This document shows, in pieces, positions 52,380-60,812 of a stretch of DNA of 64,000 nucleotides. The position numbers were made by a program, and so were the translations under genes. Position 1 is the stretch's first letter. Each line of letters starts with the position of its first letter. The stretch spans positions 1-64,000 of the forward strand of contig CAILTK010000068.1 in NCBI GenBank assembly GCA_903837135.1, written 5' to 3'. Source of the stretch: an uncultured Caulobacterales bacterium. GTDB lineage: Bacteria; Pseudomonadota; Alphaproteobacteria; Caulobacterales; Caulobacteraceae. The notes beneath the pieces were generated by a model. That model was not told the DNA's origin and made no database searches. It worked only from the letters and a program-made list of their open reading frames with translations.

Positions 52380-53609
52380 ATGAGCGAGCAGGCCCTGGCC
52401 GATATCGAAACGCCGAAGCCGGACACGGGGGCAAAGGAGACGGTGTTCGCCGTCATCCTGGCGATCAGCGTCTGCCACGGCCTCAACGACATGATGCAGT
52501 CGCTGTTGCCGGCCATCTATCCGGACTTCAAGGCCAACTTCGGCCTGAGCTTCGGCCAGATCGGCCTGGTGACCCTGGTCTACCAGATCACCGCCTCGAT
52601 CCTGCAGCCGCTGGTGGGTTTCTACGCCGACAAGCGGCCGACACCGATGGCCCTGCCGGGTGGGACCCTGTTCTCGCTCGCCGGTCTGCTCGTGCTGTCG
52701 CGGGCCGGGAGCTATCCGGTGATCCTGATCGGCGCCTCCCTGCTCGGCATGGGCTCGTCGGTGTTCCATCCCGAATCCTCGCGCGTGGCGCGGATGGCGG
52801 CCGGGCCGCGGCCGGGGCTGGCGCAGTCGCTGTTCCAGGTCGGCGGCAACATCGGCCAGGCGCTGGGGCCATTGGCGGCGGCGGTGGTGGTGCTGCGCTG
52901 GGGCCAGTCGAGCCTGGCCTTCTTCGCCCTTCTGGCCCTGGTGTCCTGCGCGATCCTGTGGAACGTCGGGGTCTGGTATCGCCATCACGGGCTCGAGCGG
53001 CTGAAGGCGCGCGCCCGGGCGCATGCGGAGCGGCCGCCCCTGCCCAAGGGCCAGGCGAGGCTGGGCATCGGCATATTGGCGGCGCTGATCTTCTCCAAGT
53101 TCGTCTACCTGGCCAGCATCACCAGCTATTTCACCTTCTACCTGATCCATCAGTTCGGCGTGTCGGTGCGGAACGCCCAGCTGCACCTGTTCGTATTCCT
53201 GGCCGCCGTGGCGGTGGGCACGGTGCTGGGCGGGCCGCTCGGCGACCGCATCGGGCGCAAGCGGGTGATCTGGTTCTCGATCCTCGGCGCCTTGCCCTTC
53301 ACCCTGCTGCTGCCGCACGCCAGCCTGTTCTGGACCGGGCCCCTGTCGGTGATCATCGGCATGATCCTGGCCTCGGCCTTCCCGGCCATCGTCGTGTTCG
53401 GCCAGGAGCTGGCGCCGGGGAACGTGGGGCTGATTTCCGGCCTGTTCTTCGGTTTCTCGTTCGGCATGGGCGGGATCGGCGCGGCGGTGCTGGGCCGGCT
53501 GGCGGATGTTTCCGGGATCGCCGCCGTCTACCAGGTCTGCGCCGTGCTGCCGGCGATCGGCCTGCTGGCCGCCTTCCTGCCGGACGTGGAGGGGCGCCGT
53601 AAGGCTTAG
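52380..53609 (+). CDS. fsr: Fsr-like MFS exporter
   Basis: A 409-residue 12-span MFS transporter. The start ATG is at 52380. The N-terminal CHGLNDMMQSLLPAIYPDFK and YADKRPTPMALPGGTLFSL are characteristic of the fosmidomycin resistance (Fsr) family, as is the stretch SSVFHPESSRVARMAAG. The MFS loop GGPLGDRIGRKRVIW is in the second half. It exports fosmidomycin or other small molecules. The following GST gene is 59 bases downstream and may be co-transcribed, giving a detoxification pair. Confidence 0.9.
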   Translation: MSEQALADIETPKPDTGAKETVFAVILAISVCHGLNDMMQSLLPAIYPDFKANFGLSFGQIGLVTLVYQITASILQPLVGFYADKRPTPMALPGGTLFSLAGLLVLSRAGSYPVILIGASLLGMGSSVFHPESSRVARMAAGPRPGLAQSLFQVGGNIGQALGPLAAAVVVLRWGQSSLAFFALLALVSCAILWNVGVWYRHHGLERLKARARAHAERPPLPKGQARLGIGILAALIFSKFVYLASITSYFTFYLIHQFGVSVRNAQLHLFVFLAAVAVGTVLGGPLGDRIGRKRVIWFSILGALPFTLLLPHASLFWTGPLSVIIGMILASAFPAIVVFGQELAPGNVGLISGLFFGFSFGMGGIGAAVLGRLADVSGIAAVYQVCAVLPAIGLLAAFLPDVEGRRKA

Positions 53610-53668
53610 CTTGCGCCGGGCGAAGCGACCGGCTCAGTTGTCCTCAACAAGACACGGGGGAGGACGAT

Positions 53669-54280
53669 ATGAAACTCTACGGCGCGCCCAATCCGGCGCC
53701 CAATCCACGGCGCGTGCGCATCTTCCTGGCGGAGAAGGGGGTTTCCATTCCCGAGACCTTCGTCGACATGCGCAAGCGCGAGCACAAGGCGCCGGAGTTC
53801 CGCGAGAAGAACCCGGCCGGCCAGATCCCGGTGCTGGAGCTCGACGACGGGCGGGTGCTGTCGGAGACCGTCGCCATCTGCCGCTATCTCGAGAGCCTCT
53901 ATCCCGCGCCGCCGCTGTTCGGCCGCGACGCCTTCGAGAGGGCGGAGATCGAGATGTGGATCCGCCGCGTCGAGCTGGTGATGATGGTCCCGGTCGGCAT
54001 GTTCTGGCGCCACGCCCACCCGTACACGGCGGCCTTGCTGACCCAGTACAAGGACTTCGGCGAGTCCAACCGCGAGCGCACCGTCGAAGCGATGACCTGG
54101 TTCGACCGCCAGCTGCGGGACCGCCCGTTTATCGCCGGCGAGACCTACACCATGGCCGACATCTGCGCCCTCACCACGGTCGATTTCGCCGCCTTCATCG
54201 GCCTGCCGATGCCGGAGGAGGCGGAGGCCCTGCGCGCCTGGCGCGCGCGGGTGTCGGCGAGGCCGAGCGCGGCGGCGTAG
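53669..54280 (+). CDS. Glutathione S-transferase
   Basis: A 203-residue enzyme with GGGGAGGACGAT upstream. The N-terminal thioredoxin-like domain reads KLYGAPNPAPNPRRVRIFLA, and the glutathione-contacting NPAGQIPVLELDDG and LSETVAICRYLE follow. The all-helical C-terminal domain contains RPFIAGETYTMADICALTTV. The N-terminal residue pattern suggests a beta-like or theta-like GST using Ser or Asn. It may detoxify epoxides or electrophiles. Confidence 0.92.
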   Translation: MKLYGAPNPAPNPRRVRIFLAEKGVSIPETFVDMRKREHKAPEFREKNPAGQIPVLELDDGRVLSETVAICRYLESLYPAPPLFGRDAFERAEIEMWIRRVELVMMVPVGMFWRHAHPYTAALLTQYKDFGESNRERTVEAMTWFDRQLRDRPFIAGETYTMADICALTTVDFAAFIGLPMPEEAEALRAWRARVSARPSAAA

Positions 54281-54311
54281 GGCGCGACGAGGCGCTACAC
54301 CTTTTCCTTGT

Positions 54312-54434
54312 CGTCATCCCGGCCGGAGCGCGCAGCGCGGAGAGCCGTGACCCAGCAGCGCGGGGTATGAAGCCGCGGGCGGGGCCGCGTTTGCGTGCGG
54401 GCGCCCGCAGTTTGCGGATTTGACGCCGCTGGGT
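54312..54434. repeat. REP-like region with inverted repeats
   Basis: GTCATCCCGGCCGGAGCGCG at the left is a familiar alphaproteobacterial intergenic motif. GACCCAGCAGCG (54349-54360) and CGCCGCTGGGT (54424-54434) are complementary arms with a GC-rich spacer. No gene lies between the GST stop and the antitoxin promoter. Confidence 0.5.
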
Positions 54435-54497
54435 GCTCTTGGTGGTTCAAAAAAGAACCCGGCGATCACGCTGGCGCGACGCCGCTGAAAAAGATAG

Positions 54498-54523
54498 TAT
54501 TACCAACCGAGATATAGGTAATA
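54498..54523. promoter_or_regulatory. Candidate operator/promoter of the toxin-antitoxin operon
   Basis: TATTACC and GGTAATA are perfect 7-base arms 12 bases apart in an AT-rich block, 15 bases before the antitoxin ATG. AbrB-type antitoxins autoregulate by binding such palindromes, so this is the likely operator. Confidence 0.65.
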
Positions 54524-54537
54524 CCAATAGGGGGCGC

Positions 54538-54768
54538 ATGTCCACCGCCGTCACCAGCAAGGGCCAGGTCACCATCCCCAAGCCGATCCGCGATCGGCTT
54601 GGGATAGAGCGCGGCGACGCCGTGGAGTTCGAACTGCAAGCCGATGGCCGCGTCGTGCTGGTCAAGGTCGGCGGTCGCCCGCCCGAGAGCCGGTTCGAGC
54701 GTCTGCGCGGCCGCGCGGGCGCGGGACTCAGCACCGATGAGATCATGGCCCTGACCCGCGGCGACTGA
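54538..54768 (+). CDS. AbrB/MazE-type antitoxin (VapB-like)
   Basis: A 76-residue protein. The swapped-hairpin AbrB domain reads TAVTSKGQVTIPKPIRDRLG, followed by GDAVEFELQADGRVVL. The C-terminal tail (ESRFERLRGRAGAGLSTDEI, MALTRGD) should bind the toxin active site. The start has GGGGGC upstream. The stop TGA (54766-54768) touches the left end of a miniature inverted-repeat element, and the toxin gene begins on the other side of it. Confidence 0.9.
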   Translation: MSTAVTSKGQVTIPKPIRDRLGIERGDAVEFELQADGRVVLVKVGGRPPESRFERLRGRAGAGLSTDEIMALTRGD

Positions 54769-54869
54769 TACCAATCATCGCAAATAATGACCCGTCTCGC
54801 TCTATTCCGGTCATCCCGGCGAATGCCGGGATGAGCGGGGGAAGAGTCAAGCAAATGGATGGTTGGTAT
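54768..54869 (+). repeat. Miniature inverted-repeat element, copy 2, inside the toxin-antitoxin operon
   Basis: Terminal inverted repeats ATACCAATC / GGTTGGTAT (8 of 9 paired) enclose about 84 bases, including a hairpin CATCCCGGC gaat GCCGGGATG. A direct TGA flanks both sides of the TACCAATC...GGTTGGTA core, as expected for a three-base target duplication. If the core and one TGA are removed, the antitoxin stop is followed after one base by the GTG of the toxin. Its right end has GGGGGAAGAG eight bases before an ATG in frame with the toxin. Copies are at 22717-22818 and, inverted, 55270-55373. Confidence 0.8.
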
Positions 54870-55271
54870 GAGGTGACGCTGGTCGACACCAACGTGCTTC
54901 TCGACCTGTTCACCGACGATCCGGTCTGGGCGCAATGGTCGATGGCGCAGCTGGACGTGGCGGCCAGCAAGGGGGCTCTGGCGATCAACGACGCGGTCTA
55001 CGCCGAACTCTCTGTGCGGTTCACGGCCATCGAGACGCTCGACGCCGTGCTCGACGAGGCGGGCGTGACCCTGACGCCGATCCCGAGGACGGCGCTGTTC
55101 CTGGCCGGAAAGGCGTTCCAGCGCTATCGCGCGGCCGGCGGCGTGCGGACCGGCGTGCTGCCGGATTTCTTCATCGGCGCCCACGCCGCCGTCGCCGGTC
55201 TGACCCTGCTGACCCGCGACGCCCAGCGCTATCGCAGCTACTTTCCGAAGATCGAGGTGATCGCGCCGTAA
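54855..55271 (+). CDS. PIN-domain toxin (VapC-like ribonuclease)
   Basis: A PIN-domain protein of 138 residues from the ATG at 54855, or 132 from the GTG at 54873. Acidic metal-binding residues are seen in TLVDTNVLLDLFTDD, VYAELSVRF, GVLPDFFIGAHAA and LLTRDAQRYRSYF. VapC toxins cleave specific RNAs; here the antitoxin encoded upstream should inhibit it. The first six residues (MDGWYE) come from a repeat element, and the family core starts at VTLVDTN. The element supplies a Shine-Dalgarno-like GGGGAAGAG for the ATG; the GTG has none. Confidence 0.88.
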   Translation: MDGWYEVTLVDTNVLLDLFTDDPVWAQWSMAQLDVAASKGALAINDAVYAELSVRFTAIETLDAVLDEAGVTLTPIPRTALFLAGKAFQRYRAAGGVRTGVLPDFFIGAHAAVAGLTLLTRDAQRYRSYFPKIEVIAP

Positions 55272-55373
55272 TATAGACTATCGATGTGCTTGTTTTTCTC
55301 CGCATCCCGGCTTTCGCTGTGATGAGCGGAATAGAGTGAGATAGGTCCCAATCTGCGATGACTGATGCTATAC
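55270..55373 (-). repeat. Miniature inverted-repeat element, copy 3 (inverted, degenerate)
   Basis: The reverse complement aligns with copy 2 over about 100 bases, sharing CATCGCA, CTATTCCG, TCAT, GCCGGGATG and related blocks, though its central hairpin is decayed. It starts at the toxin stop and runs towards the tricorn-like gene, so the toxin gene is bracketed by two elements in opposite orientation. Confidence 0.6.
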
Positions 55374-55449
55374 CGGGAAAAGGCGGGGGTCGAAGGACCT
55401 CCCGCCACCTGATCGCCAGCGAAGGCCGCCGACCCGTACGCCTTCCCGG

Positions 55450-58400
55450 CTACTCCTTCCCGGCCCGATAGTTCGGGAAGGGCGGGTGCTGTACGTCTCC
55501 CCCGCCGTCCTTCAGCTTCTGCAAGGCCAGGGCGACGGCGGTCTCGAGCTGGGGATCGTGTCCCGCCGCCACCGCCTTGGGGTCCTGCTCCACCGGGACG
55601 TCTGGATCCACGCCGTGGTTCTCCACGTCCCATTGGCCCGCCGGCGAGAAGAAGCCGACCGAGGGCGAGGTGACGCGGCCGCCGTCCATCAGGACGGGGA
55701 TGCCGCCGATGCCGACCAGCCCGCCCCAGGTGCGCTTGCCGACCAGGGGCCCGAGCCCGGTATGCTTGAACATCCACGGCAGGGCGTCGCCGCCCGAGCC
55801 CGACTGTTCGTTGGCGATCATCACCTTGGGCCCGTAGATCCCGGCGCTCGGCGTATGTTCGGTCACGCCGTAGCGGCCAGCCCAGTAGCCGATGATCTTC
55901 CGGCCGAGCACCTCGATGATGTAGTCGGCCATCTGTCCGCCGCCGTTGAAGCGCTCGTCGATGATGGCGCCCTGCTTGTCGGTCTGGGCGTAGTAGTAGC
56001 GGTTGAAGTTGGTGAAGCCGCCCGCCCCGGTGTCCGGCAGGTAGACATAGGCGAGCTTGCCCCCCGACAGCTGGTCGACCTTGCGCTTGTTGCCGTCGAT
56101 CCAGTCGATGTTGCGCAGCTTCTGTTCGCTGGCGATCGGCACGACGGTGAGGTCGCGGCCGCCGACGCCGCTCGCCGGTCCGACGCGGATCGAGATGGCG
56201 TGGCCCGCCGTACCCTCGAGCGGCTTCTGGATGTCGGTGTCGGCCGACAGCGGCGCGCCGTTGACGGCCAGAATGCAGTCGCCCTCGTGCACGTTCAGGC
56301 CCGGCTGGGCCAGCGGCGCCTTGGCGTCGGGCGACCAGCTTCCGCCGGTGTAGATCTTGGCCAGGCAGTAGCGTCCGTCCTTCACCACATAGTCGGCGCC
56401 GAGCAGGCCGCCGGGCACCTTGGTCGCCGACGGGATCGCCCCGCCGCTGCCGCGCAGGTGTCCGACCGAAAAGCCGGTCAGCATCTCCTGGAAGACGTAG
56501 TTGAGATCGGTGCGCGACTGGATGGCCGCGGCGTAGGGGGCCAGGCGCTTCTCCTCGGCGAGGGTGTCCACGCCGTGGAAGTTCGGATCGTAGAAGTAGG
56601 CCCGCTCGATGCGCCAGACCTCGTGGTACATCTGCGCCCACTCCTGGGCCGGGTCGGTGCGCACCTCCAGGCCGTCGAGCGACAGGGCGCCGTCGCCGGG
56701 CTTGATCGGCGCGGCGGCGCCGGTGATCACATAGCGCGGCTTGCCGCCCGGGTGGTCGGGGCGAAGGGTCAACAGCACCTTCTCGCCGTCGGCCGTCAGC
56801 TGGAACTCGCCGACGTGGTCGGCGATCTTCTCGCCCTTGCGGTCCTCGAGCACATAGCGGGTCAGGGTGGCGCTCGGCCCCTGTTCATCCTCGCCTTCGC
56901 CTGCCGCCTCGCTGAAATAGAGGATGCCGGGCTTGCCGGTCGCCAGGGCTTCGTAGCGGCGCGGCGGCAGCGGCAGGGCCGCCATCCGGCCGGCGATCGC
57001 CGGCGGGCTCAGGCCCTCGAGATCGATCGCCGTGATGGCCGGCGGCTTCGTTTTGGCGGTCTGCTCGGGATGCGCCTTGGCGTCGGCCTTGGCCTCGCCG
57101 GCCTCCCCCGCCGGGGTGGCGTCGGCGCTCTCCTTGGCCTTCTCCTTGGCTTCGGCCGGGGTCTTCTCGTCCTCGGCTTCCGGCGCGATCGGGGAGGGGG
57201 TGTCGCCCTTCAGCGCCAGGGCGTAGATCGAGCTCGTCGGCCGGTACAGGTCGGTGGTCATGTCGAGGCCGAAGGCCGCGGCGCCGGCGTTGTTGCTGGC
57301 CAGGAAGTACAGGTACTTGCCGTTGCGGTCGAAGGCGGGCGCGCGCGCATCGGCCATCTCGTCGGTGAGCCGGGTCGAGGCGCCCTTCTCCAGCGAGTAG
57401 AGCATCAGGGCGTGCAGATGGTTGGTGGTCGAGTGGGGGTAGACCAGCCAGCGCGAGTCCGGCGACCAGGCCATGGCGTGCTCGGCTGACGAAAAGCCCC
57501 CGTGCACCTGCGGCTCGCCGACCCGGGCCAGCTTGCCGGTGGCGAGATCGAGCACCCAGGTGTTCAGCCGATTGTCGTAGAAGGCCACCTTCTTGGAGTC
57601 CGGCGACCAGAGCGGGCTGAAGTAATAGGCAGGCTCCTTGGCCAGCGGGAACTTCCTCACCGCCTGCGCCCCCTCGGCGCGCGCGCCGGTCTGGCTGGCG
57701 ACATGCAGGGCGTAGAGGCCGGACTCCTCGGAGAAATAGGCGATCGACTGGCCGTCCGGGCTCCAGGCCGGCTCGCGCTCCACCACGCCGGTGGTGTTGG
57801 TGATGTTGCGGATGGCGCCGCGCTTGACCGGCACGGTCAGGATCTCGCCATGCGCTTCGACCACCGCCCGGAGGCCCGACGGGGAGACGGCGATGTTCTC
57901 GATCTCGTCGGCCACGTTCTTGATGCGCGGGCGGACGTCGGGCATGTCGCCGGTCACGTCGACCTGGACCAGCTTCGGCTGGCCGCCCGGCTCGAGGGTG
58001 TAGAGTTCGCCCAACCGATCGAACACCAGGGTCCGGCCGTCGGTGGACAGGCTGCGAATCTGCGGGCCGGTGTTGTGGTAGACCTCGGCGACCTGCCTGG
58101 TCGCCGGGTCGTAGCTGAACACCCCGACCGAGCCCTTGCGCGCGGAGAGGAAATACACCTTGCCGCCCAGGAACACCGGCGACAGGTCCGTGGCGTCCTC
58201 GTGCGGCACCTCGACCGAGTCAAGGGTCTTGAGGTCGGTGATCCACACGGTGGAGGCCGTGCCGCCCTTGTAGTTTCCCCACGCGGTGTAGCTGGTGAAG
58301 TTGAACCCGAAGGCCGGCGCCAGGGGCGAATAGGCGATCGCGCCGCCGTCGGGCGACAGCTGCCCGCTGTAGGCCATCGGCAAGGGCAGGGGCCTGGCCA

Positions 58401-58848
58401 CGCCGCCCGTCGCCGGAACGGTGAAAAGCTGGGTGTAGCGGCTGGCCGCGGTGCGCGTGGAGCGGAAGATGATGTCCTTGCCGTCGGCGGACCAGCCCAC
58501 GGCCACATCGGCGGCGGGATGGTAAGTGACGCGCTGGGGCACGCCGCCGGCGGCCGGAATGGTGAACACGTCGGTGTTGCCGTCGTATTCGCCGGTGAAG
58601 GCGATGGTGCGGCCGTCGGGCGAGAAGACCGGCCCGTTCTCGACGCCGACGCCGGTGGTCAACCGCGTCGCCCGCCCGCCGGCGCGCGGGACCGTCCACA
58701 GGTCCCCCGCGTAACCGAACGCGATCAGGTCGTGGCTGAGCGCGGGCTGCTGCAGGATATGCGGCGCGGCCTGCGCCCGAACCTCCGAAGCGCCCGCCGC
58801 GCCGATCGCCAAAGCCATCGCCACGCCCGCCAACATCCGCAACCGCAT
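55450..58848 (-). CDS. Tricorn-like protease: TolB/WD propeller plus S41 peptidase
   Basis: A 1132-residue exported protein with a signal peptide (LRMLAGVAMALAIGAAG). The start ATG at 58848 has GGGGGA six bases upstream, whereas the ATG at 58854 has none. Residues to about 320 and about 320-620 contain repeated propeller blades (GPVFSPDGRTIAFTGEYDG, EPAWSPDGQSIAYFSEESG). Then come a Glu/Ala/Lys-rich insert, a PDZ-like segment (LNVHEGDCILAVNGAPLSAD) and the S41 catalytic domain with Ser in NEQSGSGGDALPW. These are periplasmic peptidases of the tricorn family that degrade peptides. Confidence 0.9.
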   Translation of the reverse strand: MRLRMLAGVAMALAIGAAGASEVRAQAAPHILQQPALSHDLIAFGYAGDLWTVPRAGGRATRLTTGVGVENGPVFSPDGRTIAFTGEYDGNTDVFTIPAAGGVPQRVTYHPAADVAVGWSADGKDIIFRSTRTAASRYTQLFTVPATGGVARPLPLPMAYSGQLSPDGGAIAYSPLAPAFGFNFTSYTAWGNYKGGTASTVWITDLKTLDSVEVPHEDATDLSPVFLGGKVYFLSARKGSVGVFSYDPATRQVAEVYHNTGPQIRSLSTDGRTLVFDRLGELYTLEPGGQPKLVQVDVTGDMPDVRPRIKNVADEIENIAVSPSGLRAVVEAHGEILTVPVKRGAIRNITNTTGVVEREPAWSPDGQSIAYFSEESGLYALHVASQTGARAEGAQAVRKFPLAKEPAYYFSPLWSPDSKKVAFYDNRLNTWVLDLATGKLARVGEPQVHGGFSSAEHAMAWSPDSRWLVYPHSTTNHLHALMLYSLEKGASTRLTDEMADARAPAFDRNGKYLYFLASNNAGAAAFGLDMTTDLYRPTSSIYALALKGDTPSPIAPEAEDEKTPAEAKEKAKESADATPAGEAGEAKADAKAHPEQTAKTKPPAITAIDLEGLSPPAIAGRMAALPLPPRRYEALATGKPGILYFSEAAGEGEDEQGPSATLTRYVLEDRKGEKIADHVGEFQLTADGEKVLLTLRPDHPGGKPRYVITGAAAPIKPGDGALSLDGLEVRTDPAQEWAQMYHEVWRIERAYFYDPNFHGVDTLAEEKRLAPYAAAIQSRTDLNYVFQEMLTGFSVGHLRGSGGAIPSATKVPGGLLGADYVVKDGRYCLAKIYTGGSWSPDAKAPLAQPGLNVHEGDCILAVNGAPLSADTDIQKPLEGTAGHAISIRVGPASGVGGRDLTVVPIASEQKLRNIDWIDGNKRKVDQLSGGKLAYVYLPDTGAGGFTNFNRYYYAQTDKQGAIIDERFNGGGQMADYIIEVLGRKIIGYWAGRYGVTEHTPSAGIYGPKVMIANEQSGSGGDALPWMFKHTGLGPLVGKRTWGGLVGIGGIPVLMDGGRVTSPSVGFFSPAGQWDVENHGVDPDVPVEQDPKAVAAGHDPQLETAVALALQKLKDGGGDVQHPPFPNYRAGKE

Positions 58849-59080
58849 CGTCATTCCCCCGACAAACTGGGGCGCGACCTTAGTCGCTCTCCGGCCTTTG
58901 ACAACGGTCCGATCAGGGGGGGCGCCGAGCCGCTCCTTATCCTTCCCCTTTTCTGAAGTTCTAAGTATCCATCCAGATACACTTAATCGTGACGTAATTA
59001 ATTCCTAAACAAGACCCGTCTCTTGCAGGCATCGTGGCGTCTCCCGGACTGGTTCGGCGAGAATGTCATTGGAGAGAGAA
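58849..59080. promoter_or_regulatory. AT-rich divergent promoter region of tricorn-like and EF-hand genes
   Basis: About 230 bases. An unusually AT-rich patch lies at about 58960-59010 and contains the inverted repeat GTATC catcca GATAC (58965-58980) and TAATTAATTCC. It may bind the OmpR-type regulator encoded at 60077. This is suggested only by position and symmetry. Confidence 0.35.
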
Positions 59081-59920
59081 ATGCAGACCAGTAGTTTAAG
59101 CGGAATATCATCACAGAACCTGCTGCTTCAGCAGTTGTTGAGCCTGACGTCGAGCGCGAGCACATCGAGCGCCGGTCAGGCAGATTCTTCCACTGCGGCA
59201 GGATCTGCCGGCTCCATCCAGGGGCCGCCGCCCGGATCCCCGCCCGGGCCGCCCCCCAGCAACAGCGGGTCCGACCTTTTCAGTTCCGATACCCTGTCGG
59301 CCTTGACCGCCCTGCAGGACGGCGCCGGCGCCGGCGGCGCGACGTCCGCGTCGGGTACGACATCGGCCTCGGGCTCGCCCCTGGACACCGCCGCGACCGG
59401 TCTGGCCAACCACCTGATCAGCCAGTTCGGGAGCAGCGGATCGCTCAGCCTTTCGGACATCGAGACGGCGCTCGGGGTCTCCGCCGGCGCCGCGACCGAC
59501 GCGTCGACGTCCAGTACGGCGTCGACCACCGCCGACGCCTCCGCGACCAGCGCGCTCAGCTCCGCCTTCTCGAGCCTCGACACCGATGGCGACGGTTCGC
59601 TCTCCGCGTCGGAGCTGGCGAGCGGGATCGAGCAGGCGATCGCGAGCGCAGGGCCGCCTCCGGGACCGCCGCCCGGCGGCCCGCCGCCCGCGACGTCCGA
59701 CGCGTCGGCGACGGGCGCCGCGTCGACGTCGTCGAGCACGTCCGACAGCACGACCACGTCGTCGACGTCGGGCGCGTCGTCGACGTCGACCGACGGCCTC
59801 GACGCCAAAACCCTGGCCAAGGCCTTGGAGGCCATGTTGATGCAGTTCGCCCAGGGCGCCTATTCGAGCCTGTCCGACCTGACGAGCTCGACCACGCAGA
59901 CGGCGGTCGCGACGGCCTGA
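59081..59920 (+). CDS. EF-hand, Ser/Thr/Ala/Pro-rich low-complexity protein
   Basis: A 279-residue protein with GGAGAGAGAA before the ATG at 59081. There is no classic signal peptide; it begins QTSSLSGISSQNLLLQQLLS. Almost everything is Ser/Thr/Ala-rich, with Pro-Gly stretches (GPPPGSPPGPPPS and GPPPGPPPGGPPP). One canonical EF-hand loop is present: DTDGDGSLSASE, residues 1,3,5,12 D-D-D-E with Ser at 7 and 9. The C-terminal helix is LAKALEAMLMQFAQGAYSSL. Proteins of this type are sometimes labelled XopAW-like calcium-binding effectors, which does not prove type III secretion. A two-component system follows downstream. Confidence 0.75.
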   Translation: MQTSSLSGISSQNLLLQQLLSLTSSASTSSAGQADSSTAAGSAGSIQGPPPGSPPGPPPSNSGSDLFSSDTLSALTALQDGAGAGGATSASGTTSASGSPLDTAATGLANHLISQFGSSGSLSLSDIETALGVSAGAATDASTSSTASTTADASATSALSSAFSSLDTDGDGSLSASELASGIEQAIASAGPPPGPPPGGPPPATSDASATGAASTSSSTSDSTTTSSTSGASSTSTDGLDAKTLAKALEAMLMQFAQGAYSSLSDLTSSTTQTAVATA

Positions 59921-60076
59921 GCCGGTGCGGCGCGCGGGCCCTCCACCCGTGCGCCGCCAGCTGAGCCATAGCCTCGCCGCAAAGCTGATCCAGACCTCGC
60001 AAGGGATCGGCCCAGACTTTCACCCGGATCAGGATCGACCCCGCTGTCCGCCCTCGCCAGACATTTCCCCGCGCCC

Positions 60077-60799
60077 ATGACCATTCCCGCGCCCACGTCC
60101 GAGTTCGGTAAACGCGTTCTGCTCGTCGATGACGATGCGGAGTTGCGCACGCAGATGGCGCGCTATCTCGCCGGCTTCGAATTCGAGGTGCTGCAGGCCG
60201 CCGACGCGCGGGCGATGGAGGCGGTGCTCGCCGCGGGCCCGGTCGACCTTCTGATTCTCGATCTCATGCTGCCGGGAGAAGACGGACTCTCGATCTGTCG
60301 TCGTCTGGCCCAGTCGCAGTCCCTGGCGATCATCATGATCAGCGCGGCCGGCGAGGAGGCGGACCGGGTGGTGGGGCTGGAGTTCGGCGCCGACGACTAT
60401 CTGGCCAAGCCCTTCGGTCCGCGCGAGCTCCTGGCGCGGGCCCGCGCGGTCTTGCGGCGGCGGTACGAGGGATCCCAGCCGCGGCGCTCGGTCTACGCCT
60501 TCGGGGGATTTCACTACGACCCCGCCCGGCGCGAGCTGAAGGCGCGCAGCGGGGCGATGATCCTGCTGACGGCGGCGGAATCCTCCCTGCTCGGCGCCCT
60601 TCTGCTGCAGCCGGGCACGGTGCTGACGCGCGAGGACCTGCTGGCGCCAGGCCAGTCCGGGTCCGACGCGGAAGGCCGCGCCATCGATCTTCTGGTCAGC
60701 CGGCTCCGGCGCAAGCTGCAGGGGCACGGCGGCGAGGCCCTGATCCGCACCCAGCGCGGCGTCGGCTACGAACTCGATTGTACGGTCGTCCTGCAGTGA
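60077..60799 (+). CDS. OmpR-family response regulator
   Basis: A 240-residue protein. The receiver has VLLVDDDAELR, the phosphoacceptor Asp in LLILDLMLPGEDG, Ser/Thr in IIMISAAG and Lys in YLAKPFGPRELL. The winged-helix output domain reads ILLTAAESSLLGALLLQPGT and SRLRRKLQGHGG, ending QRGVGYEL. It is fully canonical, unlike the receiver at 14706. The histidine kinase gene follows after 13 bases. The likely regulon includes the EF-hand gene immediately upstream, by inference. Confidence 0.94.
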   Translation: MTIPAPTSEFGKRVLLVDDDAELRTQMARYLAGFEFEVLQAADARAMEAVLAAGPVDLLILDLMLPGEDGLSICRRLAQSQSLAIIMISAAGEEADRVVGLEFGADDYLAKPFGPRELLARARAVLRRRYEGSQPRRSVYAFGGFHYDPARRELKARSGAMILLTAAESSLLGALLLQPGTVLTREDLLAPGQSGSDAEGRAIDLLVSRLRRKLQGHGGEALIRTQRGVGYELDCTVVLQ

Positions 60800-60812
60800 T
60801 CGGCGTCCTGCA

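Noticed and set aside
54312-55373. Complete insertion sequence or integron around the toxin-antitoxin genes
   Set aside because: No transposase or integrase frame is present; the elements are about 100 bases and non-coding.
59081-59920. Type III secretion effector (XopAW-like)
   Set aside because: The only shared feature is an EF-hand in a low-complexity chain; no secretion-system genes are in the window.
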